Positions 27,274 to 35,927 of a DNA stretch of 64,000 nucleotides are shown here, one piece after another. The stretch is taken from positions 270,554 through 334,553 of the forward strand of contig NZ_MSZX01000002.1 of assembly GCF_002021565.1 (NCBI RefSeq), in the 5' to 3' direction. The first letter of the stretch is position 1. Each line of letters opens with the position of its first letter. The translations under genes and the position numbers were made by a program. The DNA is from Paenibacillus selenitireducens (GTDB lineage: Bacteria; Bacillota; Bacilli; Paenibacillales; Paenibacillaceae). The notes under the pieces are model-generated. The model did not search any database and was not told the DNA's origin. It saw only the letters and a list, made by a program, of their open reading frames with translations.

Positions 27274-28449
27274 TTAGTTCTTGGCTTGATTCCCTTTTAC
27301 CCATATGGATTGCAGATTCAAATCTGCATCTAACAACAAGATGTCGGCTTGTTTGCCTACGCCAATGCTGCCAGTACGATCTTCGATGCGAAGTTGTTTC
27401 GCTGCATTATAGCTTGTTAACAATACAGCTTCAGGAACACTGCAGCCAACCATATTGACCATGTTCTTGAATGCTTGGATCATCGTAAGCAAGCTGCCTG
27501 CTAAGGAACCGCCATCTTTCAAGCGAGCCTCGCCATTCTTCGCGATAACAGGCAATCCGCCAAGATCGTATTCACCGTCACCAAGACCTGCTGCAGACAT
27601 CGCATCGGTAATGACGACGAGATTATTGTTGTTTTTGCATTTCACGAGTACTTTCATCGCCGCCGGATGAACATGGATGCCGTCAGCAATCAATTCGGCG
27701 ATGATGCGATCATCGCTAAGGACAGCTCCAACGGTTCCAGGTGCGCGATGCGTGAGCGGTGTCATTGCATTGTAGGTATGCACAGCTTGATTTAAGCCAG
27801 CCTCTACTGCAGTCTCTATCTCATCATACGTTGCATCGGTGTGCGCCGCTGCGACATTTATCCCATTGGCGCGAGCCCATTCAATAGCTGGAATGGCCCC
27901 GTTACGTTCTGGAGCAAGTGAAATTTGCTTAATTACACCTGGATATTTGGTATTCCAAGCATCGAGCCAATCGACACGAGCTTCAATCATGTATGCTGGA
28001 TTCTGTGCACCTTTGTATTTTGGATTAATAAAAGGTCCTTCCATATGAACCCCATGAACTTGGGCATACGGCATCGGCTGATTCATATATTCATAGACTT
28101 CGGCTAAGACACGTTCAATGGCATCATGGGATTGCGTCATCGTCGTCGCATGAATGGTTGTCGTTCCTTGGCTTAAATGGAATTTCGTAATGGTATCCAG
28201 CACTTCTTTGCTAGAGTCCATAAAGTCAGCTCCGTATCCACCATGCACGTGGACATCGATAAATCCTGGAATGACCCAACCACCTTTGGCATCAACGGCA
28301 TCCTGCTGCCATGTGGCAAGATCGGCAGCGGGGGCTTCGGCTTGTGTTCCTACGAACACGATGGTTCCATTTTCAATACGTACACAACCTTGTTCAATGA
28401 CACCCTGAAGTGTTACAACTTTGGCGTTCGTAATGAAGAAGCTGCTCAT
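27274..28449 (-). CDS. nagA: N-acetylglucosamine-6-phosphate deacetylase
   Basis: The 391-residue amidohydrolase has PGFIDVHVHGGYGADF (HxH metal site), HMEGPFINPKYKGAQNP, AAHTDATYDE, HTYNAMTPLTHRAPG, and ITDAMSAAGLGDGEY with the catalytic Asp. It deacetylates GlcNAc-6-P to glucosamine-6-P in the cytoplasm. It overlaps nagB by 4 bases and is last in the rpiR-nagB-nagA operon. Full length and intact. A housekeeping sugar gene lying between att-like repeats is unexpected. Confidence 0.96.
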   Translation of the reverse strand: MSSFFITNAKVVTLQGVIEQGCVRIENGTIVFVGTQAEAPAADLATWQQDAVDAKGGWVIPGFIDVHVHGGYGADFMDSSKEVLDTITKFHLSQGTTTIHATTMTQSHDAIERVLAEVYEYMNQPMPYAQVHGVHMEGPFINPKYKGAQNPAYMIEARVDWLDAWNTKYPGVIKQISLAPERNGAIPAIEWARANGINVAAAHTDATYDEIETAVEAGLNQAVHTYNAMTPLTHRAPGTVGAVLSDDRIIAELIADGIHVHPAAMKVLVKCKNNNNLVVITDAMSAAGLGDGEYDLGGLPVIAKNGEARLKDGGSLAGSLLTMIQAFKNMVNMVGCSVPEAVLLTSYNAAKQLRIEDRTGSIGVGKQADILLLDADLNLQSIWVKGNQAKN

Positions 28450-29174
28450 GCTAATTCACCTGCCGCTTCTTTATCTAGAAGAACGACGACGTTGGAATGG
28501 GTCTGTAATAAGGATGCTGGGCAATCGGTTGTGATTGGTCCTTGAAGCGCGCGTTTGACAATAGCTGCTTTATCGCGGCCGCGAACCACGAGCATAATCA
28601 TTTTGGCTTTCAGAATCGTACCCACACCCATGGTGATGGCTTGCGTTGGCACTTCATCAATCGAGTTGAAGAAACGAGCGTTCGCTTCACGTGTGGATTC
28701 TTTCAATTGAACAAGGTGTGTGCCGCTGCTAAGCACTTCATCAGGCTCGTTGAACCCGATATGACCGTTATGGCCAAGGCCAAGGATTTGCAGATCAATT
28801 TGCTTCGATGTCGACATCATTTCATCATAGCGAGCGCCTTCGGATGCAAGATCCGCTGCATTCCCGTTAGGTACATACGTTTGTTCCAATGGAATATCGA
28901 TATGATTGAACAATTGGTTGTTCATGAAGGTACGGTAGCTCTCCGGATGACCTTCCGGCAATCCTACATATTCATCCAAGTTAAAGGATGTTACATGCTT
29001 GAAGCTGACATGTCCATTTTGATACGTACGAATAAGTTCTTGGTAAATCCCAATCGGTGTGCTGCCTGTTGCAAGTCCGAGTACGGCATAAGGGTTCGTC
29101 TGCACCAAGCTTGCAATAATGTTCCCGCCTACCTTGTTCAGTTCTTCATTCGTTTCAAAAGTTAAAATGTTCAT
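28446..29174 (-). CDS. nagB: Glucosamine-6-phosphate deaminase
   Basis: The 242-residue protein has LGLATGSTPIGIYQELI, FNLDEYVGLPEGHPESYRTFM, DLQILGLGHNGHIGFNEPD (catalytic Asp/His/Glu block) and GVGTILKAK. It converts glucosamine-6-P to fructose-6-P and ammonia. It lies 6 bases after rpiR and overlaps nagA by 4 bases, so the three are translated from one mRNA. Length is that of the short Firmicute NagB type, without the E. coli allosteric extension. Confidence 0.96.
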   Translation of the reverse strand: MNILTFETNEELNKVGGNIIASLVQTNPYAVLGLATGSTPIGIYQELIRTYQNGHVSFKHVTSFNLDEYVGLPEGHPESYRTFMNNQLFNHIDIPLEQTYVPNGNAADLASEGARYDEMMSTSKQIDLQILGLGHNGHIGFNEPDEVLSSGTHLVQLKESTREANARFFNSIDEVPTQAITMGVGTILKAKMIMLVVRGRDKAAIVKRALQGPITTDCPASLLQTHSNVVVLLDKEAAGELA

Positions 29175-29180
29175 TCCGTA

Positions 29181-30047
29181 TTACCTCCCTTTATCGTTGC
29201 GGTACTTCTGTACCATTTCATAAGATCGTTCGATCCGTGGAATATAGCGCGTATATTGCTCGCTCACGAGACCAGAGAACAGGATATCAATGACATGCAG
29301 CTGCGCAATCCGCGAGGCCATATCCCCCCGCCGCATTCCTGCCTCCAAGGTGGAGGTGAACAATGGGACGTCGGACATATTGGATAAGGTGGAACTGCCG
29401 TATTTTGTTAATGAAATCGTGGTGGCTCCGTTCTCCTTCGCGCATTTTAAGGCATCAATCGTTTCTTGCGTCTCGCCGGAGTGGGATATCGCAATGGCTA
29501 CATCCCCGGCGTTTAAATTGGAAGCTGATATGATTTGTAAGTGTGAATCCGCGCTGTAACGCGCTCTTTTGCCGACAAGTCCTAATTTATAGCACAAATC
29601 CTGTGCTACAATCCCTGAGGTCGCCATCCCATAGACATCGACGGTTTTCGCATCTCGTAATACATCCAGCGCGCGCGTCAATTGATTCAAATCCAGAAGG
29701 CGCGTTGTATCGACGATAGAACGGATGTGATTGGCTTCAATCGCTGCAACAACACTTGTAAGCGGGTTGCCGGCAACGATGTCTTGGTACTCCTGCGAGG
29801 GATCTTTCTGCGCCAGATCTGCAGCAAGTCGCATCTTGAAATCCGGGAATCCGCGAAAATGAAGCGATTTACAGAATCTCGTCACGGTCGCAGCGCTTGT
29901 CGTCGATTGCTCCGCAAGCTCGGTAATGCCCATATTCACTACGTTTCCCGGAAAGCTCAGGATATAATCGGCAAGCTTCCGTTCTTGCTGGTGAAAGGTG
30001 TCAAGCTGCTGTTCAATGGCATATAAAATGCTAGACATGCGTGCCAC
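29181..30047 (-). CDS. RpiR/MurR-family regulator of the nag operon
   Basis: The 288-residue protein has an N-terminal HTH_6 domain (residues 1-77; ITELAEQSTTSAATVTRFCKSL is the recognition helix region). A C-terminal SIS domain (about 120-260; VDVYGMATSGIVAQDLCYKLGL, DVAIAISHSGETQETIDAL) binds phosphosugars. It is first in the operon. Twin GAAAATAATTT boxes upstream are good candidates for its operator. GlcNAc-6-P or GlcN-6-P is the likely effector, by context. Confidence 0.92.
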   Translation of the reverse strand: MARMSSILYAIEQQLDTFHQQERKLADYILSFPGNVVNMGITELAEQSTTSAATVTRFCKSLHFRGFPDFKMRLAADLAQKDPSQEYQDIVAGNPLTSVVAAIEANHIRSIVDTTRLLDLNQLTRALDVLRDAKTVDVYGMATSGIVAQDLCYKLGLVGKRARYSADSHLQIISASNLNAGDVAIAISHSGETQETIDALKCAKENGATTISLTKYGSSTLSNMSDVPLFTSTLEAGMRRGDMASRIAQLHVIDILFSGLVSEQYTRYIPRIERSYEMVQKYRNDKGR

Positions 30048-30057
30048 CCCTCTTCAT

Positions 30058-30107
30058 GAAAATAATTTTAATATTTATATAAATAATGACGAAAATAATT
30101 TCAATAT
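30058..30107 (-). promoter_or_regulatory. Candidate RpiR operator: two 17-bp boxes
   Basis: GAAAATAATTTTAATAT (30058-30074) and GAAAATAATTTCAATAT (30091-30107) differ at one base and are 33 bases apart, about three helical turns. Each contains a GAAA...TTTC-like half palindrome. They lie directly upstream of the regulator gene. Confidence 0.55.
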
Positions 30108-30269
30108 CATCATAAAATATTCGAACTAGTTTTTCAATAGGTTTTGTGAAAATTCACAGATGCGCTGAGCAAGACCGTAAGATTTATTTAAGAAATAAGA
30201 AACAGATGCGTAAGAATTCACTGCTACAATAAATGTAATCAAACACTTGTTCAGGAGGTGAGTTGGTAG

Positions 30270-30962
30270 ATGCTGCAGCTGATTCGCTTAGAACTAAGGA
30301 AAACAGCAATGGGCTGGTATGTGAACACTGCACTCCTTGTGAATCTAGTCATCGCCCTTTTCATGGGCGTTGGAGGCTATGTCATTCATTCCAAAGGTTT
30401 GATCCTATCCATTAGCTTCGAAGAGGTGTTCAGCGCGATAGGCGCTGCTGTTCGAGCCCTATTTACAATCATTGCCTCTGTGCTCATTTCGAAGCTTGTC
30501 CTTGAAGAATACAAGAATCGTACGATAACGATTATGTTCGCTTACCCCATCTGTCGCCGGACACTGTTGGCTGTCAAGCTATTCATGATTTGCGGTATTA
30601 CGTTCGTAGCGATCGTACTATCGACGATAGTTGCGATAACGGCGTTCTGTGGCATAAATGCCTACTTTGATTTCATTCCGATTTCATTCACGGCAAGCAA
30701 TCTTATGGTGTTAGGGTTTAGTGTCATTACCTTTGCCTTGACAGCAACGGGGACAAGCTTTATTGCCTTACTATTCGGAATGCGCAAGCATTCCGTAGCC
30801 GATACGATGAGTTCTTCCATTTTAGTAGCAGCTTCCATGAACACATTTTTCATGGAGAAGTCTGTCATTACACAGGTAGGGATTCCGATGTTTCTGGCGG
30901 TCATAGGCATTGGATGTGCTGCGGTAGTTTTTCGTAATGTAGAGACCGTCGATGTGGCTTAA
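30270..30962 (+). CDS. ABC-2 type membrane permease, without a neighbouring ATPase
   Basis: The 230-residue protein starts 11 bases after AGGAGGTG. It has about six hydrophobic segments (near residues 18-38, 58-82, 100-125, 140-160, 168-190 and 200-220). The polar stretch LVLEEYKNRTITIMFAYPICRR between segments 2 and 3 is typical of ABC-2 (bacitracin or lantibiotic immunity-type) permeases. No ATP-binding cassette gene lies next to it, so either the partner is elsewhere or the operon is truncated. A small membrane protein gene follows. Confidence 0.75.
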   Translation: MLQLIRLELRKTAMGWYVNTALLVNLVIALFMGVGGYVIHSKGLILSISFEEVFSAIGAAVRALFTIIASVLISKLVLEEYKNRTITIMFAYPICRRTLLAVKLFMICGITFVAIVLSTIVAITAFCGINAYFDFIPISFTASNLMVLGFSVITFALTATGTSFIALLFGMRKHSVADTMSSSILVAASMNTFFMEKSVITQVGIPMFLAVIGIGCAAVVFRNVETVDVA

Positions 30963-30998
30963 ACGAAATTCAGACCGATTATTTAGGAGGAATATAGG

Positions 30999-31172
30999 AT
31001 GAAAGCAAATCAAATTTTAAAGTGGATCTTTCTACTCAGTATTGTAGGTATGGCGATGAATGGTATTCTTTATTCGAATACGGGGGAGAGAGGAGTTTTC
31101 ATAGGTATCATCAGTGCGGCTGTGCTTGGAGTCGTTTCTGGAATTGGAATATTAATCACGAGAAAGCGTTAG
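30999..31172 (+). CDS. Small two-helix membrane protein
   Basis: A 57-codon frame with AGGAGG 10 bases before its ATG. Two hydrophobic helices (ILKWIFLLSIVGMAMNGI and GVFIGIISAAVLGVVSGIGI) flank a short polar turn, with KR at the end. It lies 36 bases after the ABC-2 permease gene, in the same orientation, so it probably belongs to that system. Not recognised as a known family. Confidence 0.65.
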   Translation: MKANQILKWIFLLSIVGMAMNGILYSNTGERGVFIGIISAAVLGVVSGIGILITRKR

Positions 31173-31272
31173 AAATATCAAAGGATACCTTATTCGGAAC
31201 CGCATCACTCCGGTAAGAGAGAGAATCTGAAGGGATCCTTCGCTGCGGTTATGGTTATGGACCGCCCGTTTG

Positions 31273-31623
31273 GAGGGCACTGAAAAAGTAGCTTCATCCT
31301 AAACAAGACAGCCTTCCTCGATTTTGTTTCCTCTGGATAAGCCTTGTTATTCAGCTATAATGGATGAATACAATATAGGACGTCCGAATGATCTTTGTTT
31401 ATCATCTATGTTGGATATATGTAGGATAAGAGCCACGAATTCAAGAATATTGGCGTTTTTCATCCTTTTTTATTGGATATATACATTATAGAAGCTTAAA
31501 TGTATGCAAATCCGTTAAAGTTAATGGATTTATACAACATAGATAACTTCATCAGCAACTCCTTTAACATCTTCAACTTCATTAACATCGTTATAGTTAA
31601 AACATAAATTTTTCAGTGCCCTC
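31273..31623. mobile_element. MITE-like element with 15-bp terminal inverted repeats
   Basis: GAGGGCACTGAAAAA (31273-31287) is exactly inverted as TTTTTCAGTGCCCTC (31609-31623), bounding 351 bp with no coding frame. The ends resemble those of some IS1182-group elements, from memory. No clear target duplication seen. The non-coding interval 31173-31912 is otherwise filled by a terminator and a possible leader ORF. Confidence 0.75.
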
Positions 31624-31727
31624 TTTTTTGAACGGGGATGGAAATGCCCATTTTCCACAAGAAAACTTGATTCTCAGATTGCTTGTTAACCGTTTTTTCT
31701 TCTACGAGACGAGATCCACCGAAAAAA

Positions 31728-31758
31728 TAGCCCTCAGCTGACGCCGAGGGCTATTTTT
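31728..31758 (+). terminator. Intrinsic terminator (bidirectional in form)
   Basis: TAGCCCTC (31728-31735) pairs with GAGGGCTA (31746-31753); A-tract before and T-tract after. A near copy of its stem occurs at 46163-46187 in the tail operon. Confidence 0.8.
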
Positions 31759-31773
31759 TCGCAGGAGAATTAC

Positions 31774-31815
31774 ATGATGCTAGTAAGAGGTGTCCTTCTG
31801 GTCATTTTCGCTTAA
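31774..31815 (+). CDS. Possible 13-residue leader peptide
   Basis: ATG ATG CTA ... GCT TAA encodes a short hydrophobic peptide with GCAGGAG at the right distance, about 100 bases before the radical SAM gene. It could be chance; no known family. Confidence 0.2.
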   Translation: MMLVRGVLLVIFA

Positions 31816-31912
31816 AAACATAGCTTTTTTAATAGTGGCGTTCCCTAAATAGCGGCATAATGTGTTTAAGCTCATCTTCGCGAGTGTTACGTGAGAAATG
31901 GAGGAAACCTAG

Positions 31913-33136
31913 ATGACGACGACTTGCCAGACTACAAGACAAGCAGTACCCGCATCGTTATTATGGAAAACCGTATCTGAAGATTGCAATCTAGCTTGCG
32001 ATTATTGCTACTACAGCTCTTGTAAGGGACAGCCTTCTCCAGAAATCCGCAGGATTGAGGATTCACTACTGCAGAAGGTCATTCGAGAGATGATGGAACA
32101 ATCGCGCGGGTTCGCTTCCTTTGCTTGGCAGGGGGGAGAACCGCTGCTTGCAGGGTTGGATTTTTTCCAAAAAGTCGTTCAATTGCAGGCACAATATGCG
32201 CCTAGAAATACCGTGATCAGCAATGCGTTACAGACGAATGGCACTTTAATTAATCCGGCTTGGGCAGCGTTTTTCCGTCAGTATTCTTTTCTTATTGGGG
32301 TAAGTATGGACGGTCCGGCATGGATTCATGATCAGCGTAGAAAAACAGGCTCAGGCGCGGGGTCCTATGCTAGCGTGATGCGAGGCATCGAAGTGCTTCG
32401 TCAAGAAAAGGTAGAATTTAATATACTCACAGTCATTCATGAGACGAACGTATTGGAGAGCGCGGCATTAACCGAGTGGATTGACCAGAATAGATTCAAA
32501 TATGTACAGTTCATACCTGGAATGGACTTTCGTTCTCAGGATGTAGGGGCAGAGGGCAAATATTTGATCACGCCCAAGCAATACGGACAGTTTTTATGCG
32601 AGATTCTGGACTGGTGGTACCGAGATGGGGAGCCAGACGTTTCCGTTCGGATCTTGGATAATTGGTTGCAGCGGTTAATTGGGGAAGAAGCGGAATCTTG
32701 CATTCATCGATCAGAATGTCCTTCTGTGCTTGTTATGGAACAGAATGGAGCTGCGTATCCGTGTGATTTCTATATTCACGATGATTATCGGCTTGGCGCA
32801 GCGGGTGAACAGTCTCTCGCATCCATGATGCTAGACACCTCTTGGGAGAAGTTTCGGTCACAGAAGGGGAATCTAGCAGATGCGTGTCGATCTTGTGCGT
32901 ATTTGCATTATTGTCATGGCGGTTGCCCACGTAATCGCGTTCAGGGTTTTGATCATGATAAACCGGGACAAGACTATTTATGCGAGAGTTACCGGATGCT
33001 TTATGCATATGGTGAAGAACGGATGCGCAAGCTTGCGAAGAAGATTGTCGCACGACTAGGGCGTAGAATGCCTGCGCGGAATGAACTCTGTTTATGCGGA
33101 AGCGGTCGTAAATATAAGCAGTGTTGTGGGCATTGA
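31913..33136 (+). CDS. Radical SAM protein, anSME-like, with SPASM and C-terminal SEC-C motif
   Basis: The 407-residue protein starts after GGAGG. C25, C29 and C32 (CNLACDYC) bind the radical SAM iron-sulfur cluster; FAWQGGEPLL and GVSMDGP are further anSME-type motifs. The SPASM region has CIHRSEC...CDFYIH and CRSCAYLHYCHGGCPRNR for auxiliary clusters. The last 22 residues are a zinc-binding SEC-C motif (LCLCGSGRKYKQCCGH). anSMEs oxidise Cys or Ser to formylglycine in sulfatases, but no sulfatase is present here. A different protein or peptide substrate is possible. Confidence 0.9.
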   Translation: MTTTCQTTRQAVPASLLWKTVSEDCNLACDYCYYSSCKGQPSPEIRRIEDSLLQKVIREMMEQSRGFASFAWQGGEPLLAGLDFFQKVVQLQAQYAPRNTVISNALQTNGTLINPAWAAFFRQYSFLIGVSMDGPAWIHDQRRKTGSGAGSYASVMRGIEVLRQEKVEFNILTVIHETNVLESAALTEWIDQNRFKYVQFIPGMDFRSQDVGAEGKYLITPKQYGQFLCEILDWWYRDGEPDVSVRILDNWLQRLIGEEAESCIHRSECPSVLVMEQNGAAYPCDFYIHDDYRLGAAGEQSLASMMLDTSWEKFRSQKGNLADACRSCAYLHYCHGGCPRNRVQGFDHDKPGQDYLCESYRMLYAYGEERMRKLAKKIVARLGRRMPARNELCLCGSGRKYKQCCGH

Positions 33137-33244
33137 TTCGTAAACCTCTCATATAAGCCTATCAAATAGCTGGTCCTGAGTTTTCGGGAATCGGCTTTTT
33201 TGTTGTTGCAAAGAAAAAACAAAGGAAATTCACAGATTGGAATA

Positions 33245-33258
33245 AGAACGTTTGTTCG
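33245..33258 (+). promoter_or_regulatory. LexA (DinR) box before the tailocin operon
   Basis: AGAACGTTTGTTCG contains GAAC-N4-GTTC, the Gram-positive SOS box core, 166 bases before the first tail-operon ribosome binding site. It pairs with another box at 47404. Confidence 0.65.
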
Positions 33259-33423
33259 TAAAGGTGATAAAGTAATAGCATAGAGATTTGAGGGAAACAC
33301 GGAACGCCTAATGAAATAAATGAGCATAGACCTCGGCATGAGGCTAATGAAAATCGTAGGCATGGATCGGTGGGATCCTTTGAATCTCTTCTATGGATGA
33401 AAAGCAGAAAGGAGGCGGTGCAT

Positions 33424-33525
33424 ATGCCGCAGCGTCAGGTAAGAAATGAGGTGATGACCCATTTTAACGACATTGAATCAGGTAAAGAATTTTATTTTTC
33501 TACCCGAGCAAGACGGTCCATCTGA
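33424..33525 (+). CDS. Short 33-codon ORF leading the tail operon
   Basis: The ATG lies 8 bases after AAAGGAGG, the best ribosome binding site in the area, and the frame ends at TGA 33523-33525 inside the next gene. The product (MPQRQVRNEVMTHFND...) matches nothing I know. It may serve translational coupling. Confidence 0.3.
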   Translation: MPQRQVRNEVMTHFNDIESGKEFYFSTRARRSI

Positions 33526-34021
33526 CTTGCAGCTTACGATGATGATCGGCGCGGTTTCGCAAGCGATCGAAGGATACTGCCGCAGACAATTCGGCCGATC
33601 AACGCATACGGAGTGGTATAGCGGAGGTTCCTCTAAGCTGCTGCTTCGGAACTTTCCAGTGCAACAGATTGTTCGCGTGACGACGTTAGCAGGTCAAGAA
33701 ATCACAAGCTATGAATTGTTAGCTGATACTGGAGAGCTTGTACTGGCCGAAGGATGGCCGAGCGGGGAAGACAATATCAAAATTGAGTATGAAGCTGGGT
33801 ATGTAACGCCCGATCAAGCCACCGAGACATTGGCAGCGAACTTGCCTGAAAGTATTGAACTTGCTTGTATTCGCTATGTTCAAATGCTGTATGAGGGACA
33901 GATCGGGAAGGTATCGGAGCGACTAGGCGATTATGCGGTAACCTATCCGGAGCATTCGGCAGGCAAACTTCCCGCCGTGGTGACGCAGCTTCTCGAGCCA
34001 GCCTTGGGACGGTGGTTGTAA
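33461..34021 (+). CDS. Phage head-tail connector-like protein (gp6/DUF3199-like), possible AUU start
   Basis: The protein has about 186 residues. Conventional starts are poor (TTG 33473 lacks a site), but ATT 33461 lies 5 bases after GAGGTGAT and yields (M)LTTLNQVKNFIFLPEQD, matching the usual gp6 N-terminus. VSQAIEGYCRRQF, LLLRNFPVQQIVRVT and LACIRYVQMLYEGQIGKVSERLGDY follow family pattern. It heads a tail operon with no terminase, portal or capsid genes, so it is a leftover connector now probably part of the tail terminus. Confidence 0.75.
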   Translation: MLTTLNQVKNFIFLPEQDGPSDLQLTMMIGAVSQAIEGYCRRQFGRSTHTEWYSGGSSKLLLRNFPVQQIVRVTTLAGQEITSYELLADTGELVLAEGWPSGEDNIKIEYEAGYVTPDQATETLAANLPESIELACIRYVQMLYEGQIGKVSERLGDYAVTYPEHSAGKLPAVVTQLLEPALGRWL

Positions 34022-34353
34022 TGCTTCATTTCATGCAGCAGTCCTGTACGATCCGTCGATTGAAGGTCACATGGGATGAATACAATTCTCCGACCTCTGA
34101 GGAATGGATCACATTAGGGAAGGTTCGCAGCCGGTGGAGACGCAAGCAATTTCAAGCACTTGGACCTGACGCGAATGGAGCCAAGCATCAAGTGCGAGAG
34201 CGGTATCGGCTGTACCTACCTCTATGGGCAGATATTCAAGCAGGTGATCTGGTCTATGCTCAACATGATCCGGAGCCGTTCGAAGTATCTGCGTCGTGTC
34301 GTATCGGAACATCGCATAAGGAAGTGGAAGTCGAACGGGTGCGCAGCCTATGA
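34021..34353 (+). CDS. Head-tail joining/stopper-like protein (XkdH position)
   Basis: The ATG at 34021 overlaps the previous TAA (TAATG). The 110-residue protein has CTIRRLKVTWDEYNSPTSEEWITL, RYRLYLPLWADIQAGDLVYA and EPFEVSA, similar in style to phage head-tail joining proteins and to PBSX XkdH. It probably sits at the head-proximal end of the tail. Identification is by position and general pattern. Confidence 0.6.
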   Translation: MLHFMQQSCTIRRLKVTWDEYNSPTSEEWITLGKVRSRWRRKQFQALGPDANGAKHQVRERYRLYLPLWADIQAGDLVYAQHDPEPFEVSASCRIGTSHKEVEVERVRSL

Positions 34354-34399
34354 AGCTGATGACACCCGTTTTATGTTGCACACAAAGGAGCGTGGAAGC

Positions 34400-34834
34400 A
34401 TGATGCGGCTTAGTCTAGACGCGATTCGCACGCAATTAAAGGCTATCGCGCCGAGCATTCCGATTTATGTGAAGCCTGTCGCAAGCGGTTTTCGAAAGCC
34501 TGCCTTTTATGTACGGCTGATGGAAGGGACCTACGAGGAAACGCATCGTACCGATTATCGCATGCAAGCCAATTGGGAGTTAATCTATTACCCCAAAGAA
34601 GATGAAGCAGGACAAGCGGATCCCATCGACATGCTCGAGGTAGCGGATCGCATGCACCAGCATTTTATGGCGCTACCTATACTAAAAGGTTCGGATGGGA
34701 TCGAGTTTGAACGAACGTCCTTACGCGGAGTTATCCGGTCCGGGGAGTTCGTGCTGCAGCTTGTACTGGATGTCGAGTTAGAGCAAGCAAAAGACGTATT
34801 TGACGTGATGAAAGAACTATATATCGAACAATAA
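34400..34834 (+). CDS. Phage tail terminator-like protein (DUF6838/XkdJ position)
   Basis: The ATG at 34400 is 9 bases after AAAGGAG and gives 144 residues; the longer open frame from 34160 overlaps the previous gene in a different frame. MMRLSLDAIRTQLKAIAPSI, RKPAFYVRLMEGTYEET, NWELIYYPKED and ELEQAKDVFDVMKEL fit the small tail completion proteins just before the sheath gene in PBSX-like loci. It ends 11 bases before the sheath gene start. Confidence 0.7.
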   Translation: MMRLSLDAIRTQLKAIAPSIPIYVKPVASGFRKPAFYVRLMEGTYEETHRTDYRMQANWELIYYPKEDEAGQADPIDMLEVADRMHQHFMALPILKGSDGIEFERTSLRGVIRSGEFVLQLVLDVELEQAKDVFDVMKELYIEQ

Positions 34835-34845
34835 GGAGGATTCAC

Positions 34846-35913
34846 ATGGGATTACCTAACGTAAATATCGTATTTAAGCAAAAAGCAGCTTCGGCTGTAC
34901 AACAAGGAGCAGTAGGTGTCGTGGCACTCGTGTTAAAAGATGCATTGGTGACGGAGCTTACCGCATATACGCTTCAAGGATTTGATGAAATGCCGAAAGG
35001 GTTGACGGCTGCGAATGAAGGATATGTTCTTCAAGCTTTTATGGGTACGCCAAAACAGGTCAAGCTGATTGTCATTCCGGATCAAGACGCGGACTATACC
35101 AAAGCAATGCAATATTTGGAGACCATCTCGTTCAATGTCGTGGCTTTTCCAGGAACAGCTGCAGCTGAAGTTACGGCCTTATCGGTCTGGGCGAAAAATC
35201 TGTTCACGAACAAAGAGCGCAAGATCATGGCCGTATTGCCAAATTCGGCTGCGGATCATCCGTCGGTCATTAATTTTGCCACCGATGACATTGAAGTTGG
35301 TTCTGCAAAATATACCGCGACACAATACACGGCACGAATTGCGGGGCTTATCGCAGGGTTGCCTTTAACGGTAGCACCGACATTCCAAGTTCTGACGGAA
35401 GTGACAAACGTTCCTTCGTTGACCAAAGCTGAAGCAGATGCGGCCGTGAATGCCGGCAAGTTCGTGCTCTACCATGATGGGGAGAAAGTGAAAGTGGCCC
35501 GCGGCGTAACGTCGCTTGTAACGACGACAGAAGATCTCGGCGAAGATTGGAAGAAAATCAAAGTCGTTCGCATTCTGAACAAGACCTATCAAGATTTGAA
35601 AGAAACGGTGGAAGATTCGTACATTGGGAAGGTGCAGAACAGTTATATGAACAAGCTGCTGCTCGTATCCGCGATGAATGCGTATTTTGAAGCGTTAGAG
35701 CAAGAGGGGATTCTGGATCCGGGCAAAAACCGGGCGGAGATTGACATGACCGCACAGCGGACATATCTCAAATCGATTCTAGGTTCAGATGTCGTCGCAG
35801 CGATGACCGAACAGCAGGTGAAGGAAGCGAATACGCGCGATAAAGTTTTCCTCACAGCGAAGCAGCGTCCGCTAGACGCGATCGAAGATGTCACATTAAC
35901 GGTATATCTATAA
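34846..35913 (+). CDS. xkdK: Contractile tail sheath protein
   Basis: The 355-residue protein is preceded by AAGGAGG. GLPNVNIVFKQKAASAVQQGAVGVVALVLKD is the usual sheath start. TLQGFDEMPKGLTAANEGYVLQAFMG, IAGLIAGLPLTVAPTF, FVLYHDGEKVKVARGVTSL and the C-terminal NTRDKVFLTAKQRPLDAIEDVTLTVYL follow the PBSX/YqbM sheath family. It forms the contractile outer tube around XkdM and shows that the particle is of the myovirus or R-type class. Confidence 0.93.
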   Translation: MGLPNVNIVFKQKAASAVQQGAVGVVALVLKDALVTELTAYTLQGFDEMPKGLTAANEGYVLQAFMGTPKQVKLIVIPDQDADYTKAMQYLETISFNVVAFPGTAAAEVTALSVWAKNLFTNKERKIMAVLPNSAADHPSVINFATDDIEVGSAKYTATQYTARIAGLIAGLPLTVAPTFQVLTEVTNVPSLTKAEADAAVNAGKFVLYHDGEKVKVARGVTSLVTTTEDLGEDWKKIKVVRILNKTYQDLKETVEDSYIGKVQNSYMNKLLLVSAMNAYFEALEQEGILDPGKNRAEIDMTAQRTYLKSILGSDVVAAMTEQQVKEANTRDKVFLTAKQRPLDAIEDVTLTVYL

Positions 35914-35927
35914 GGGGGATGTAAGAA

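Noticed and set aside
28542..29165. 207-residue plus-strand ORF opposite nagB
   Set aside because: Exactly antisense to nagB, no motifs, no upstream site.
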